A stretch of 29,474 bases of DNA from an uncultured Eubacterium sp. (GTDB lineage Bacteria; Bacillota; Clostridia; Lachnospirales; Lachnospiraceae). The notes below the pieces were generated by a model. It worked only from the letters and a program-made list of their open reading frames with translations, had not been told where the DNA came from and did not search any database. This document shows, in pieces, positions 14,656-22,536 of this stretch; the stretch's first letter is position 1; each line of letters opens with the position of its first letter. The position numbers and the translations under genes are program-made. The stretch is taken from contig CAJTSV010000040.1 in NCBI GenBank assembly GCA_910579075.1, forward strand, positions 1 to 29,474. The letters run 5' to 3'.

Positions 14656-14691
14656 TTTACAGGCAAGTCTGGTGCATGCAGGATGGGATGC

Positions 14692-14710
14692 AGGACAGGA
14701 AGCCTGTCCT
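14692..14710 (+). other. Hairpin in the leader of the XRE gene
   Basis: AGGACAGG (14692-14699) and CCTGTCCT (14703-14710) form a perfect 8-bp stem with a 3-base loop. No T-run follows, so it is not a classical terminator. It would lie in the 5' leader of any transcript coming from the invertible segment. Confidence 0.55.
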
Positions 14711-14764
14711 TGCGGGAAACGGAGCCAGAATCCGGGCTGCCGGAAGTGGAAACGGGAGGAGATT

Positions 14765-15247
14765 ATGCGGGAACTGGATTATAGAAAAATGGGGATGCGC
14801 ATCCGCCAGGTAAGGAAGGCAAAAGGCTGGTCGCAGAACGAGCTGGCAGAAAAATGCGGCATCAGCATGTCGTTTCTCGGGCACATTGAGCGCGGAACGA
14901 GAATTATGAGCATGGAAACGTTCGCAAATATCTGCAATGCGCTGGATGCGGGGGCTGATGAGCTGCTCTGGGGCGTGGCGGCTGCGTCGGATGCCGTGTT
15001 AAATATGTGGAACCTGCCTGGGAAATCCAGAAAAGGCAGGGGCGGGCAGGATAAAAACCAGGATAAAAGGAATCAGAAGGAAAACAGCCGGGATAAAAAG
15101 AACTTGCAGAAAGCCGGCCATATAGAATCAGACGGGCAGAATCCAGAGGAAGAAACAGGCTATGGAACAGACAGCGGAAAGCCGGACAGCTATGCGATGT
15201 ATGTCAGGATTATGAAGTCGGTGGCTGAGATTATGAATGATGCCTGA
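14765..15247 (+). CDS. XRE-family helix-turn-helix regulator
   Basis: A 160-residue regulator. The helix-turn-helix spans about residues 9-65 (MGMRIRQVRKAKGWSQNELA, then GISMSFLGHIERGTR and METFANICNAL). A highly charged, probably disordered linker rich in Lys, Asn, Asp and Gly follows (about 85-140), then a short helical tail ending KSVAEIMNDA. The ATG at 14765 is 5 bases after GGGAGG; an in-frame ATG at 14672 would put the hairpin leader in the coding region and lacks a site. It sits between the candidate invertible promoter and the first polysaccharide gene, so it may regulate the locus, as SinR-type repressors do for matrix genes. Its 3' end is duplicated just downstream. Confidence 0.9.
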   Translation: MRELDYRKMGMRIRQVRKAKGWSQNELAEKCGISMSFLGHIERGTRIMSMETFANICNALDAGADELLWGVAAASDAVLNMWNLPGKSRKGRGGQDKNQDKRNQKENSRDKKNLQKAGHIESDGQNPEEETGYGTDSGKPDSYAMYVRIMKSVAEIMNDA

Positions 15248-15305
15248 GAGCAGATGCCATGAAGTCGGTGGCTGAGATTATGAATGATGCCTGAAAGCAG
15301 ATGTC
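15212..15305 (+). repeat. 47-bp tandem duplication over the end of the XRE gene
   Basis: A 47-bp unit starting at 15212 repeats from 15259 with two mismatches seen. It contains the last 11 codons and stop of the XRE gene plus the next bases, so the second copy encodes the same tail, MKSVAEIMNDA, without a gene body. Near-identity indicates a recent event. Confidence 0.9.
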
Positions 15306-15352
15306 ATGAAAAAACATGACAGCAGATTTATTTATAAAAGCTGCATGTCATG
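15302..15352 (+). promoter_or_regulatory. Overlapping alternative hairpins before the Wzz-like gene
   Basis: Segment 1, TGTCATG (15302-15308), pairs with segment 2, CATGACA (15315-15321), across six A. Segment 2, extended to CATGACAGCAG, can instead pair with segment 3, CTGC-A-TGTCATG (15341-15352), with one bulged A. The two folds exclude each other. Neither is followed by a T-run. This could be an RNA switch or simply repeated sequence from the local duplication. Confidence 0.45.
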
Positions 15353-15444
15353 GTATATAGAAACGGATGTCTCTGGAATGGGAAAACATAAAGCAAATGC
15401 AGCTGAAATGGGGAGACAGGATTGGATGAAAGGAAAATACAAAA

Positions 15445-16899
15445 ATGGATAAGCAGGAGTCCTGGAAACGGACAGATGAGATAGAAATTGACCTGATGGA
15501 TCTGCTGCGCAGGGTTTGCGGGCAGTGGAAGCGGATTGTGCTGTGTGCGGCAGCGTGTGCCGTGCTTTTGGGCGGATATGGGTGGATGAAGGGGACGGAA
15601 AGCACGGATGCGGAAGCCCCGGCCGCGCTGGAGGACGTGGAACTGACAGAGGATGAGCAGAAGGCTGTGGAAGATGCTGTCCAGCTGGCAAAAGACAATC
15701 AGGAGCTGGAAACCTACCTGGATAATTCCCTGCTGATGCAGGCTGACCCGTACCATAAGGCCAGGCAGGCCCTGCTTTACTGCATTGACCGTGCAGACAG
15801 GCAGAACCTGGCGGCAGTGACCGAGAGCTACCTGAATTATACAGCCAACGGCGGTGCTGCAGAAGAACTGGGAAAATCTTATGACAGATGGAAGATGGAC
15901 AGGAGCTATCTGGACGAGCTGATTACGGCATACCAGAAAACGTACAGCTATCCTTATCAGGCTGTCCTAAGCGGCGGGGCAGCCAGCAGCCAGCTGGCGG
16001 AATCCCTTTTTTATGTGGAAATAACAGGCAAAGATGCAGGGGAAGCGCGGGAAATGGCCCGCGACATGCAGCAGGTGCTGGAAAAGTATTCCGCGCAGGT
16101 AAAAAAAACTGCGGGAAGCCACAGGCTGAGGCTTGTCAGCAGCGCAGAGAGCATAACGGCCGACAGTGATTTGAAAGCCCGCCAGCGGGACAGAAAAAGC
16201 CAGCTGTCATCTGGAAGGGAAAGCCTGAAAACAATGACGGCTGCGTTCAGCAGGGAGCAGATGGCCGCTTATCAGAAAGCCAGCGGGGATTCAGGCGAAG
16301 AAAAGGCTGCGGATAAGAAAAATTCTTCCGGAAAAGAGACAGCTGCATCTGGCAGAAGGAAAGCGTTTCAATACGGCCTGCTTGGATTCCTGGCAGGAAT
16401 CTGTGCATATGGCTGCATTTATGCATGCTGGTACGTGTTCAGCGGAACGGTGAAGCATGCTGAGGAAATAAAAAGACGGTATGTATTTCCGGTTTACGGG
16501 CAGCTGCAGCCAGGGAAAAGCGGGAGAAAACATGGAAGCATAAAGCAGCATGCACTGGAAAATACTGAGGCCCAGGTTTTAAACCGCATCCGGCTTGCAT
16601 GCAAAAAGCAGGGTGTGGAAAAGCTGTGTGCGGCATCGGATTACCCGCTTGCCGGGCCGGAGCGGGAATGCCTGGAAAAAATGGCCGGACAGCTTGCAGA
16701 ATACGGCATCCGCATGTCCGTAGCAGAAAGCATCCGTACCGATACGGCAGCATGGGACTTTCTGGCGGAAACTGGAAATGTGCTGCTTGTTTGCAGGGCG
16801 GGCATGACAACCTATCAGGCGATAGATGATGTGATGGGATTTTTTATGGAAAACGGCATTTCGGTGGCTGGTGCCATGCTGTTTTCAAAGAGTACATAA
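15445..16899 (+). CDS. Wzz-like polysaccharide co-polymerase with degenerate kinase-like tail
   Basis: A 484-residue membrane protein that probably sets chain length or export of the polysaccharide. Residues 1-28 are cytoplasmic with the typical EIDLMDLLRRV; membrane helix 1 is about 29-48; a long helical external region (50-300) follows; membrane helix 2 is about 307-334. The cytoplasmic tail (380-484) has NRIRLACKKQG, SDYPLAGPE and VLLVCRAGMTTYQAIDDVM. By eye this follows the order of a bacterial tyrosine kinase (CpsD/Wze) domain but lacks the Walker A lysine loop and an aspartate-rich Walker B, and there is no tyrosine cluster at the end. AAAGG lies about 11 bases before the ATG. It opens the structural part of the locus and is followed by about 180 bases without a gene. 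Confidence 0.8.
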   Translation: MDKQESWKRTDEIEIDLMDLLRRVCGQWKRIVLCAAACAVLLGGYGWMKGTESTDAEAPAALEDVELTEDEQKAVEDAVQLAKDNQELETYLDNSLLMQADPYHKARQALLYCIDRADRQNLAAVTESYLNYTANGGAAEELGKSYDRWKMDRSYLDELITAYQKTYSYPYQAVLSGGAASSQLAESLFYVEITGKDAGEAREMARDMQQVLEKYSAQVKKTAGSHRLRLVSSAESITADSDLKARQRDRKSQLSSGRESLKTMTAAFSREQMAAYQKASGDSGEEKAADKKNSSGKETAASGRRKAFQYGLLGFLAGICAYGCIYACWYVFSGTVKHAEEIKRRYVFPVYGQLQPGKSGRKHGSIKQHALENTEAQVLNRIRLACKKQGVEKLCAASDYPLAGPERECLEKMAGQLAEYGIRMSVAESIRTDTAAWDFLAETGNVLLVCRAGMTTYQAIDDVMGFFMENGISVAGAMLFSKST

Positions 16900-17078
16900 A
16901 ACCGGAAGCGGATGTGGGGGTCTGAAGGCTGCACAACCGGGGAAGGGGTCATAAATACCTGTACAAGCAGTATGGGATATACCTGGACCAGTAATGTGGC
17001 TGCAGGGATGGCGGAGCCTGTCTTGCAGTACGGGCGGATAGCTCCTGAAAATTTAGTCTGAAAGGAACTGGAACAGAA

Positions 17079-18489
17079 ATGATATTTTCAAGTGTGATTT
17101 TCATTTTTTATTTTCTTCCAGCTGTGACAGCAGCCTGTGTGATTGTCAGGAAAGAATTCAGAAATACTGTACTGCTTACAGCAAGCATTGTCTTTTATGC
17201 ATGGAGCGGGCCGGAATTTGTCCGTATTCTTCTGATATCAATACTGATAAACTATTTTTGCGGACTGCTTTTGGGAATACAGAATCAGACAGTCCAAAAG
17301 ACAGTTTTGTTTTTGGCTGTTATATGTAACATAGGGCTGCTTTTTCTTTATAAATATCTTGATTTTACAATTACGGTTATCAATAGTGTATCTGCCTCAA
17401 TGGGAATTACCAGCCAGATTCCGTTAAAAGGGCTTGTACTGCCGATAGGAGTAAGTTTTTTTACGTTTCAGGGACTGTCATATGTCATAGATGTATATTG
17501 TAAAAAAGCTGCTGTTCAAAAAAATCCGTTTTATCTTGCGTTATATATCTCCATGTTTCCCCAGCTGGTAGCAGGACCGATTGTAAGATATGAAAGTATA
17601 GAAGCTGAGATTGTACAAAGACATGTCAGTCTGGATGATTTTTATTATGGATTGCAGAGATTTATCGCTGGACTTGGAAAAAAGCTGCTGATTGCGGATG
17701 TTCTTGCACAGCCTGCTGACTTGATTTTGCAGGGGGGGTGCCGGACAGCTGACCCTGGCAAAAGCATGGCTTGCAGCGGCATGCTACACATTGCAGATAT
17801 TCTTTGATTTTTCTGGATATTCAGATATGGCAATCGGGCTGGGAAGAATATTTGGATTTCACTTTCCTGAAAATTTTCTTTATCCATACAAATCGGTTTC
17901 GGTAACTGAGTTTTGGCGGAGATGGCATATTTCACTGAGCAGCTGGTTCAGGGACTATCTCTATATTCCAATGGGTGGCAGCCGGAAAGGAAATGTGTAT
18001 CTGCATCTGCTAATTGTTTTTGTATGTACCGGGCTGTGGCACGGGGCAGATTATACGTTCATTGTCTGGGGGCTGTGGCATGGGGTGTTTATTCTGATTG
18101 AACGGGTGATAAAGCAAAAAAGCATCAGGATAAATGTTCCATGTGCTTTAAGGTGGCTTTATACAATGTCTGTCGTGATGATTGGATGGGTTTTCTTTAA
18201 AGCAGATACTTTGCAGGATGCAATTGGCTGCCTGGCAGCAATGTGTGGACGGAAATCAGGGGAATTTATTCAATATAATACTGCTTATTACTTTGATTTG
18301 AAAATTTTTTGTGTAATCGCTGCTGGGCTTTGCATTTCTTTTGGAATTCCTAAGAAGGCATATGAAAAAACCAGGCATATAAAGGCTGTCAGGCTTGCCC
18401 GGGATGTATTTCTGCTGGCGGTATTGTTTGTGAGCATGATAACAGCGGTAAATGGGAATTATAGTCCGTTTATTTATTTCAGGTTCTGA
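17079..18489 (+). pseudogene. MBOAT O-acyltransferase (AlgI/DltB-like), frameshifted in a G7 tract
   Basis: This would be a 469-residue polytopic membrane O-acyltransferase that passes acyl (usually acetyl) groups across the membrane for transfer to a polysaccharide. The first part (17079-17807) reads to LILQGGC and then loses sense. The second part (frame of 17791-18489) resumes with FFDFSGYSDMAIGLGRIFG, FWRRWHISLSSWFRDYLYIP and the catalytic-histidine motif GLWHGADYTFIVWGLWHG. The break is at a run of seven G (17732-17738); six G restore one continuous frame through GGAGQLTLAKAWLAAA. The gene is otherwise undamaged, so slipped-strand phase variation, a fresh mutation or a sequencing error are all possible. 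Its partner downstream is broken the same way. Confidence 0.88.
17732..17738 (+). repeat. G7 homopolymer causing the MBOAT frameshift
   Basis: Seven G in a row; six are needed for the intact frame. One-base slippage would switch the gene on. Confidence 0.9.
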
Positions 18490-18505
18490 AAAGGATGGAA
18501 AATTT

Positions 18506-19697
18506 ATGAATATAACAGACGGGATAATATCCTGTATGAAAAAAGAACAGGCATGGATTCAAAAAACAGCATTTTTGACGGCAGCATTTTTGATGGCGGT
18601 CATACCAGCACTGCATACCAATTTAAAGGCAGGACAGACATCTGTCATGGATAACCGGGTTTTAGAAGAATTTCCTTTTGGAACATGGAGAAAAGAGCCG
18701 GAACAGATAGGCAGTTATCTGAATGACAGGATAGGATTTCGGGAACAAATGATTACTGCCTGCCAGAAACTGGATTTGGTGCTCTTTGGAAAATTAAATC
18801 ATCCGATTTATCAGATGGGAAAAAATGGATGGATTTATACACGGGAATGGGATTCGGCAGATTATCAGCATTTGGATGTGGATGAGAGATATGTAGATGC
18901 ATTTGCAGATTTTCTTTTTTATATTCAAACATATTGCCAGGAAAGGAATGCGGATTTTTGCTTTTTTTTTAGCACCAAATAAAGAAAGCATATATCCAGA
19001 AAATTATCCTGATGGATATGGTATTAAAAATCAGCCCAACAGGTCAGACAAAATAATGGATGCACTAAATGCCAGAGGAGTGAATCATATTGATTCCAGA
19101 ACTAAATTATTACAGGAAAAAGAAAATATGCTTGTCTGCAATGTAAAGTCTGATGCTGGACATTGGAATATGCATGGGGCTTTTGCAGGAACCCAGCTTT
19201 TATATGAGGACTTTTTGCTTACAGAATATCCAGAAATTGGGATGCTTCAAAAAACAGAGTTTGATATAGGGGAACGGGAAGAACAGTATTTGACGAATTC
19301 ATTTATTGAGATTAATGAAAAAGTTCCAGTTTATGTGAATGATGCATCAGATATAGAAAATACATCGGAGAAAGCTTTTTCAGATTTTCAGCCAGGCGGT
19401 GATTATTACAGGCAGTGGACAAATAAAAGCCTGAAAGATTATCCCAGGATTCTGATATTTGGAGATTCCTATTACGGAAGCATTGATACATTTTTTACTG
19501 GCCATTTTTCAGAAGTTACACTTGTACATATAACAAATATGCGGGATTTTTATAAATATATGGAAATTATAAATCCAGATGTCGTTTTGATTGAAGCGGT
19601 AGAAAGAGTCATTGGGGCAGATGTCTGGCCGGCAGGCAGGTTTAACTGGACAGGAGAATATTTTCAAAAATATACATTGCCTGAATCATGCGGTTAG
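18506..19697 (+). pseudogene. AlgX/AlgJ-like SGNH O-acetyltransferase, frameshifted in a T9 tract
   Basis: A protein of 396 residues when repaired, anchored by one N-terminal membrane helix (about 20-35: FLTAAFLMAVIPALH). It then matches the extracytoplasmic AlgX/AlgJ type: DRIGFREQMI, GKNGWIYTREWDS, LAPNKESIYPENYP, DAGHWNMHGAF (Asp/His pair) and ILIFGDSYYG with the catalytic serine. Such proteins take the acetyl group from an MBOAT partner and place it on the sugar chain. The frame breaks at nine T (18962-18970): the upstream frame ends CFFFSTK, while eight T would give CFFLAPNKES. The start is ATG 18506, 16 bases after the MBOAT stop, with AAGGA upstream. Confidence 0.85.
18962..18970 (+). 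repeat. T9 homopolymer causing the AlgX-like frameshift
   Basis: Nine T in a row; eight restore the reading frame across the AlgX-like gene. Confidence 0.9.
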
Positions 19698-19709
19698 GAG
19701 AAAAAGGAT

Positions 19710-20630
19710 ATGGAATTAGAACAGAATTCTTTAGGTACTACAGGAATCCGTGTTACAAAGCTTGGATTTGGATGTGCAAGTGTCTGGGGAAAACCGATTA
19801 TCAGCGATGAACATGCAAGGCGTTTATTTGAAAAAGCATATGAACTGGGAATCCGGTATTTTGATACAGGACATAGTTATGGAATTGCAGAGAAAAGAAT
19901 CGGAAGGATATTAAAAACCTCGCATGTGGTGAAGCGGGAAAATATCATTATTTCGACAAAATTCGGAACAAGAACCGTCGCAGGAAGGCTTGTGCATGAT
20001 GCTTCGCCTGAGTGGATGTATCAGAGCACGGAACTCAGCTTAAAGCGCATGCGTACAGATTATATTGACTGCCTGCAGATTCATGGGCCGCAGATTTCAG
20101 ATTTTACTCCAGAATTGTATGAGGCATTAAAGGAATTGAAGCAAAAGGGTATTATCAGGGCTGCTGGTGCAAATTCATTTGATACAGATGTTTTGAAATT
20201 TATCTGTAAGGAGCGAAAACTGGATTTTGTAATGCTGGATTATAATATTTTGAAACAGGAAAGGGAGAATCTGATTTCGGAACTTTACCGGAATGGAATC
20301 GGGATAATTGCTGGAGCGCCTCTGGCAGAATCATTGTATTCAAATCGTGTATTTCGAATAAGAGATAAAAAAGACGTATGGTATCTGGCCAGGGCATTAA
20401 AAAATTTCCGGAAACAGATGATGAAGGGCCGAAAATACCGTTTTATCAATTATGTGCCAGGAATGACAGGCTCTCAGATTGCATTGAAATATGTCTTGGA
20501 TAACCCGATGATTTCCTCTGCAGTTTTTGGAACGGCATCCTTACAGCATTTGGAAGAAAATATACAGGCAGCTGATATTGTGATACCTGGAAAAGTACTG
20601 AAAAAAATAAAGAAACAGGGAGTATTATGA
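19710..20630 (+). CDS. Aldo/keto reductase family protein
   Basis: A 306-residue NAD(P)H-dependent oxidoreductase with the AKR catalytic tetrad in place: D52 and Y57 in RYFDTGHSYG, K84 in ISTKFG and H125 in CLQIHGP. The late IALKYVLDNP and SAVFGTAS segments fit the cofactor site. Family members reduce aldehydes and sugars, and some act on sugar or cyclitol oxidation. Inside a polysaccharide locus it probably takes part in making an unusual sugar, possibly with the epimerase/dehydratase whose start overlaps its stop by 4 bases (ATGA). It begins 12 bases after the AlgX-like gene. The substrate is unknown. Confidence 0.92.
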   Translation: MELEQNSLGTTGIRVTKLGFGCASVWGKPIISDEHARRLFEKAYELGIRYFDTGHSYGIAEKRIGRILKTSHVVKRENIIISTKFGTRTVAGRLVHDASPEWMYQSTELSLKRMRTDYIDCLQIHGPQISDFTPELYEALKELKQKGIIRAAGANSFDTDVLKFICKERKLDFVMLDYNILKQERENLISELYRNGIGIIAGAPLAESLYSNRVFRIRDKKDVWYLARALKNFRKQMMKGRKYRFINYVPGMTGSQIALKYVLDNPMISSAVFGTASLQHLEENIQAADIVIPGKVLKKIKKQGVL

Positions 20631-21469
20631 AAATTTTAGTGACTGGGGCAAATGGATATCTTGGAAAAGGGGTTGTAAAGCGGCTTTTAGATGATGGGAT
20701 AGAAGTCATAGCTTCAGATTTTCAGGATAACGGCATAGACAGGCGTGCACAGATAAAAACAGTCGATTTATTTGGCTTGGATGAACCGTTTTCTTTTTTT
20801 GGGTGTCCTGATGTACTTTTTCACCTGGCATGGCGGGATGGTTTTATTCATGGTTCGCAGAGCCATATTGATGACTTGCCAAAACATAACAGATTTATAA
20901 GCAGAATGATAGACAGCGGCATAAAGCGGGCCGTGGTAATGGGCTCCATGCATGAGGTCGGATTTTTCGAGGGCAGTATAAACGAAAATACCCCATGTCA
21001 TCCACAGAGCCTGTATGGAATTAGCAAGAATGCACTCCGGTGCCTGACAGAATTAAAATGCAGGGAAAACGAATGTATCTTCCAATGGCTGCGGGGATTT
21101 TACATAGTTGGAAATACCAGGGACGGGTCATCTGTATTTTCAAAGATTGTACAGGCAAATGAGATGGGACAGAAGGAGTTTCCTTTTACACAGGGATTAA
21201 ATCAATTTGATTTTCTTGACTATGATATATTCTGCAAATATGCTGCAGATGTGGCGGAACAGGATAAAGTGGATGGAATCATAAATATCTGTGCGGGACG
21301 GCCGGAAAAAATAGCTGACAGGGCAGAGCGGTTTATCGCTGAGAATGGGTTTCAGATTAAACTGAAATATGGTGCTTTTCCTGACCGTTTTTATGATTCG
21401 AAAGCAATCTGGGGAGATGATTCAAAAGTGCAGATGGTTGAGAGACAGAAAGGAAACGCAGATGCCTGA
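20627..21469 (+). CDS. NAD-dependent sugar epimerase/dehydratase (SDR, extended)
   Basis: A 280-residue extended short-chain dehydrogenase. The Rossmann motif is TGANGYLG (6-13), with D31 after the second strand suggesting NAD preference. The catalytic Y130 and K134 are in SLYGISK, and S107 is in MGSMHE. Such enzymes interconvert nucleotide sugars (epimerases, dehydratases, reductases). It is shorter than typical UDP-glucose 4-epimerases (about 330 residues), so a reductase role is possible. It overlaps the aldo/keto reductase by 4 bases and the next gene by 8 bases, so these three are translated as a coupled set. Confidence 0.9.
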   Translation: MKILVTGANGYLGKGVVKRLLDDGIEVIASDFQDNGIDRRAQIKTVDLFGLDEPFSFFGCPDVLFHLAWRDGFIHGSQSHIDDLPKHNRFISRMIDSGIKRAVVMGSMHEVGFFEGSINENTPCHPQSLYGISKNALRCLTELKCRENECIFQWLRGFYIVGNTRDGSSVFSKIVQANEMGQKEFPFTQGLNQFDFLDYDIFCKYAADVAEQDKVDGIINICAGRPEKIADRAERFIAENGFQIKLKYGAFPDRFYDSKAIWGDDSKVQMVERQKGNADA

Positions 21470-22469
21470 TACACGATTAAGCTTAATTAAAGGAAAGAAG
21501 ATTTTATTCTTTTCGCCAGTTTTTTTTGGATATGAAGATAAGATTGCAGCTAAAATGAGGGAACTTGGAGCCAAAACGGATTTCTTTGATGTACGGTCTG
21601 TAACGAAGGCACCAGAAAGGGCTTTGCTGAAAATAAATCCTGAACTGTTTCATAAGAAGACAGAGGCTTATTATGCCCGTATTTTTTCAAAAATCAGATA
21701 TACCAGATATGATTATATATTAATTGTAAAATGTGATATGCCGACAGAGCGGGTTTTGAGATTATTTAAGAAACATTTTAAACAAGCAAAATTCTGTCTT
21801 CATATGTGGGATTCTGTGAAAAATATTCCAAATGTGAAAAAGAAATTCAAGTATTTTGACTATATCACCAGTTTTGACAGAAATGACTGCTGCAATTATC
21901 CACAGCTGCATTTCAGGCCGCTTTACTATTGTGATGAATACAGAAAAGAAAATAGAAAAGACGGATTTGAATATGACTTTTGTTTCATTGGAACAGTTCA
22001 CTCTGACCGCTGGAGAATTTTAAAAGAGCTGCGTCAGCAGGCACGTAATAAAGGGCTTCGTGTGTATTATTACCCATATCTGCAAAGCAGGTTTATTTAT
22101 CTGTTTTATAAACTGATAAAACCAGAATTCAGGAATACGAATATCGGTGAATTTAAATTCGAAAAAATTTCCAGCCAGCAGATAGCTGATATGGCAGAAA
22201 AGTCAAAAGTAATAATTGATATACAGCATCCAGAACAGACAGGGCTGACAATCAGAACGATTGAGATGGTTGGAATGAACAAAAAAATACTGACTACGAA
22301 TGCAGATATCAGGAATTATGATTTTTACAATGCAAAAAATATTCATGTTATTGACAGAAATCATCCATTGCTTGGCGATAATTTCTGTTCGGAATACGAC
22401 ATGCTGGATGAAAGGCTGTATGAAAAGTATTCATTGGAATCATGGATATATGATGTACTTGGCATATGA
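21462..22469 (+). CDS. Glycosyltransferase-like protein of the capsular/LPS biosynthesis type
   Basis: A 335-residue soluble protein that looks like a GT-B fold glycosyltransferase of the CgeB-like type. The first half has KILFFSPVFFGYEDKIAAKM and FCLHMWDSVKN; the second half has YDFCFIGTVHSDRW and an acceptor/donor site region VIIDIQHPEQTGLTIRTIEM. Members are common in capsule and LPS gene clusters, but their sugars are mostly unknown. The start is ATG 21462, with AAAGGA about 8 bases upstream; it overlaps the previous stop (ATGCCTGA). A longer in-frame start at 21369 lies inside the upstream gene and is rejected. Confidence 0.8.
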   Translation: MPDTRLSLIKGKKILFFSPVFFGYEDKIAAKMRELGAKTDFFDVRSVTKAPERALLKINPELFHKKTEAYYARIFSKIRYTRYDYILIVKCDMPTERVLRLFKKHFKQAKFCLHMWDSVKNIPNVKKKFKYFDYITSFDRNDCCNYPQLHFRPLYYCDEYRKENRKDGFEYDFCFIGTVHSDRWRILKELRQQARNKGLRVYYYPYLQSRFIYLFYKLIKPEFRNTNIGEFKFEKISSQQIADMAEKSKVIIDIQHPEQTGLTIRTIEMVGMNKKILTTNADIRNYDFYNAKNIHVIDRNHPLLGDNFCSEYDMLDERLYEKYSLESWIYDVLGI

Positions 22470-22524
22470 TGCTTATGTGATATAGAAGAATAAAAATAAT
22501 TGCTGCAGCGCAGAAAGGGTGAGT

Positions 22525-22536
22525 ATGGACAGATGA
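22525..22536 (+). other. Possible three-codon leader ORF before the acyltransferase
   Basis: AAAGGGTGAG is 6 bases before an ATG at 22525 that reads Met-Asp-Arg-stop; the stop TGA overlaps the acyltransferase ATG at 22533 (ATGA). The strong ribosome site is better placed for this ATG than for the gene itself, so translation of the gene may be coupled to it. This is speculative. Confidence 0.3.

Noticed and set aside
14624..14658. The right inverted repeat read as a simple terminator of upstream transcription
   Set aside because: It has a long AT-rich stem with few G-C pairs, and its exact inverted copy 271 bases away is not explained by a terminator.
14672..14764. Longer start for the XRE regulator at 14672
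   Set aside because: It would put a perfect hairpin and a GGGAGG ribosome site inside the coding region; ATG 14765 is better placed.
20881..20891. AAAACATAACA, the same 11 bases as one arm of the right inverted repeat
   Set aside because: It lies within the epimerase coding sequence, lacks the second arm and is best explained as chance in AT-rich DNA.
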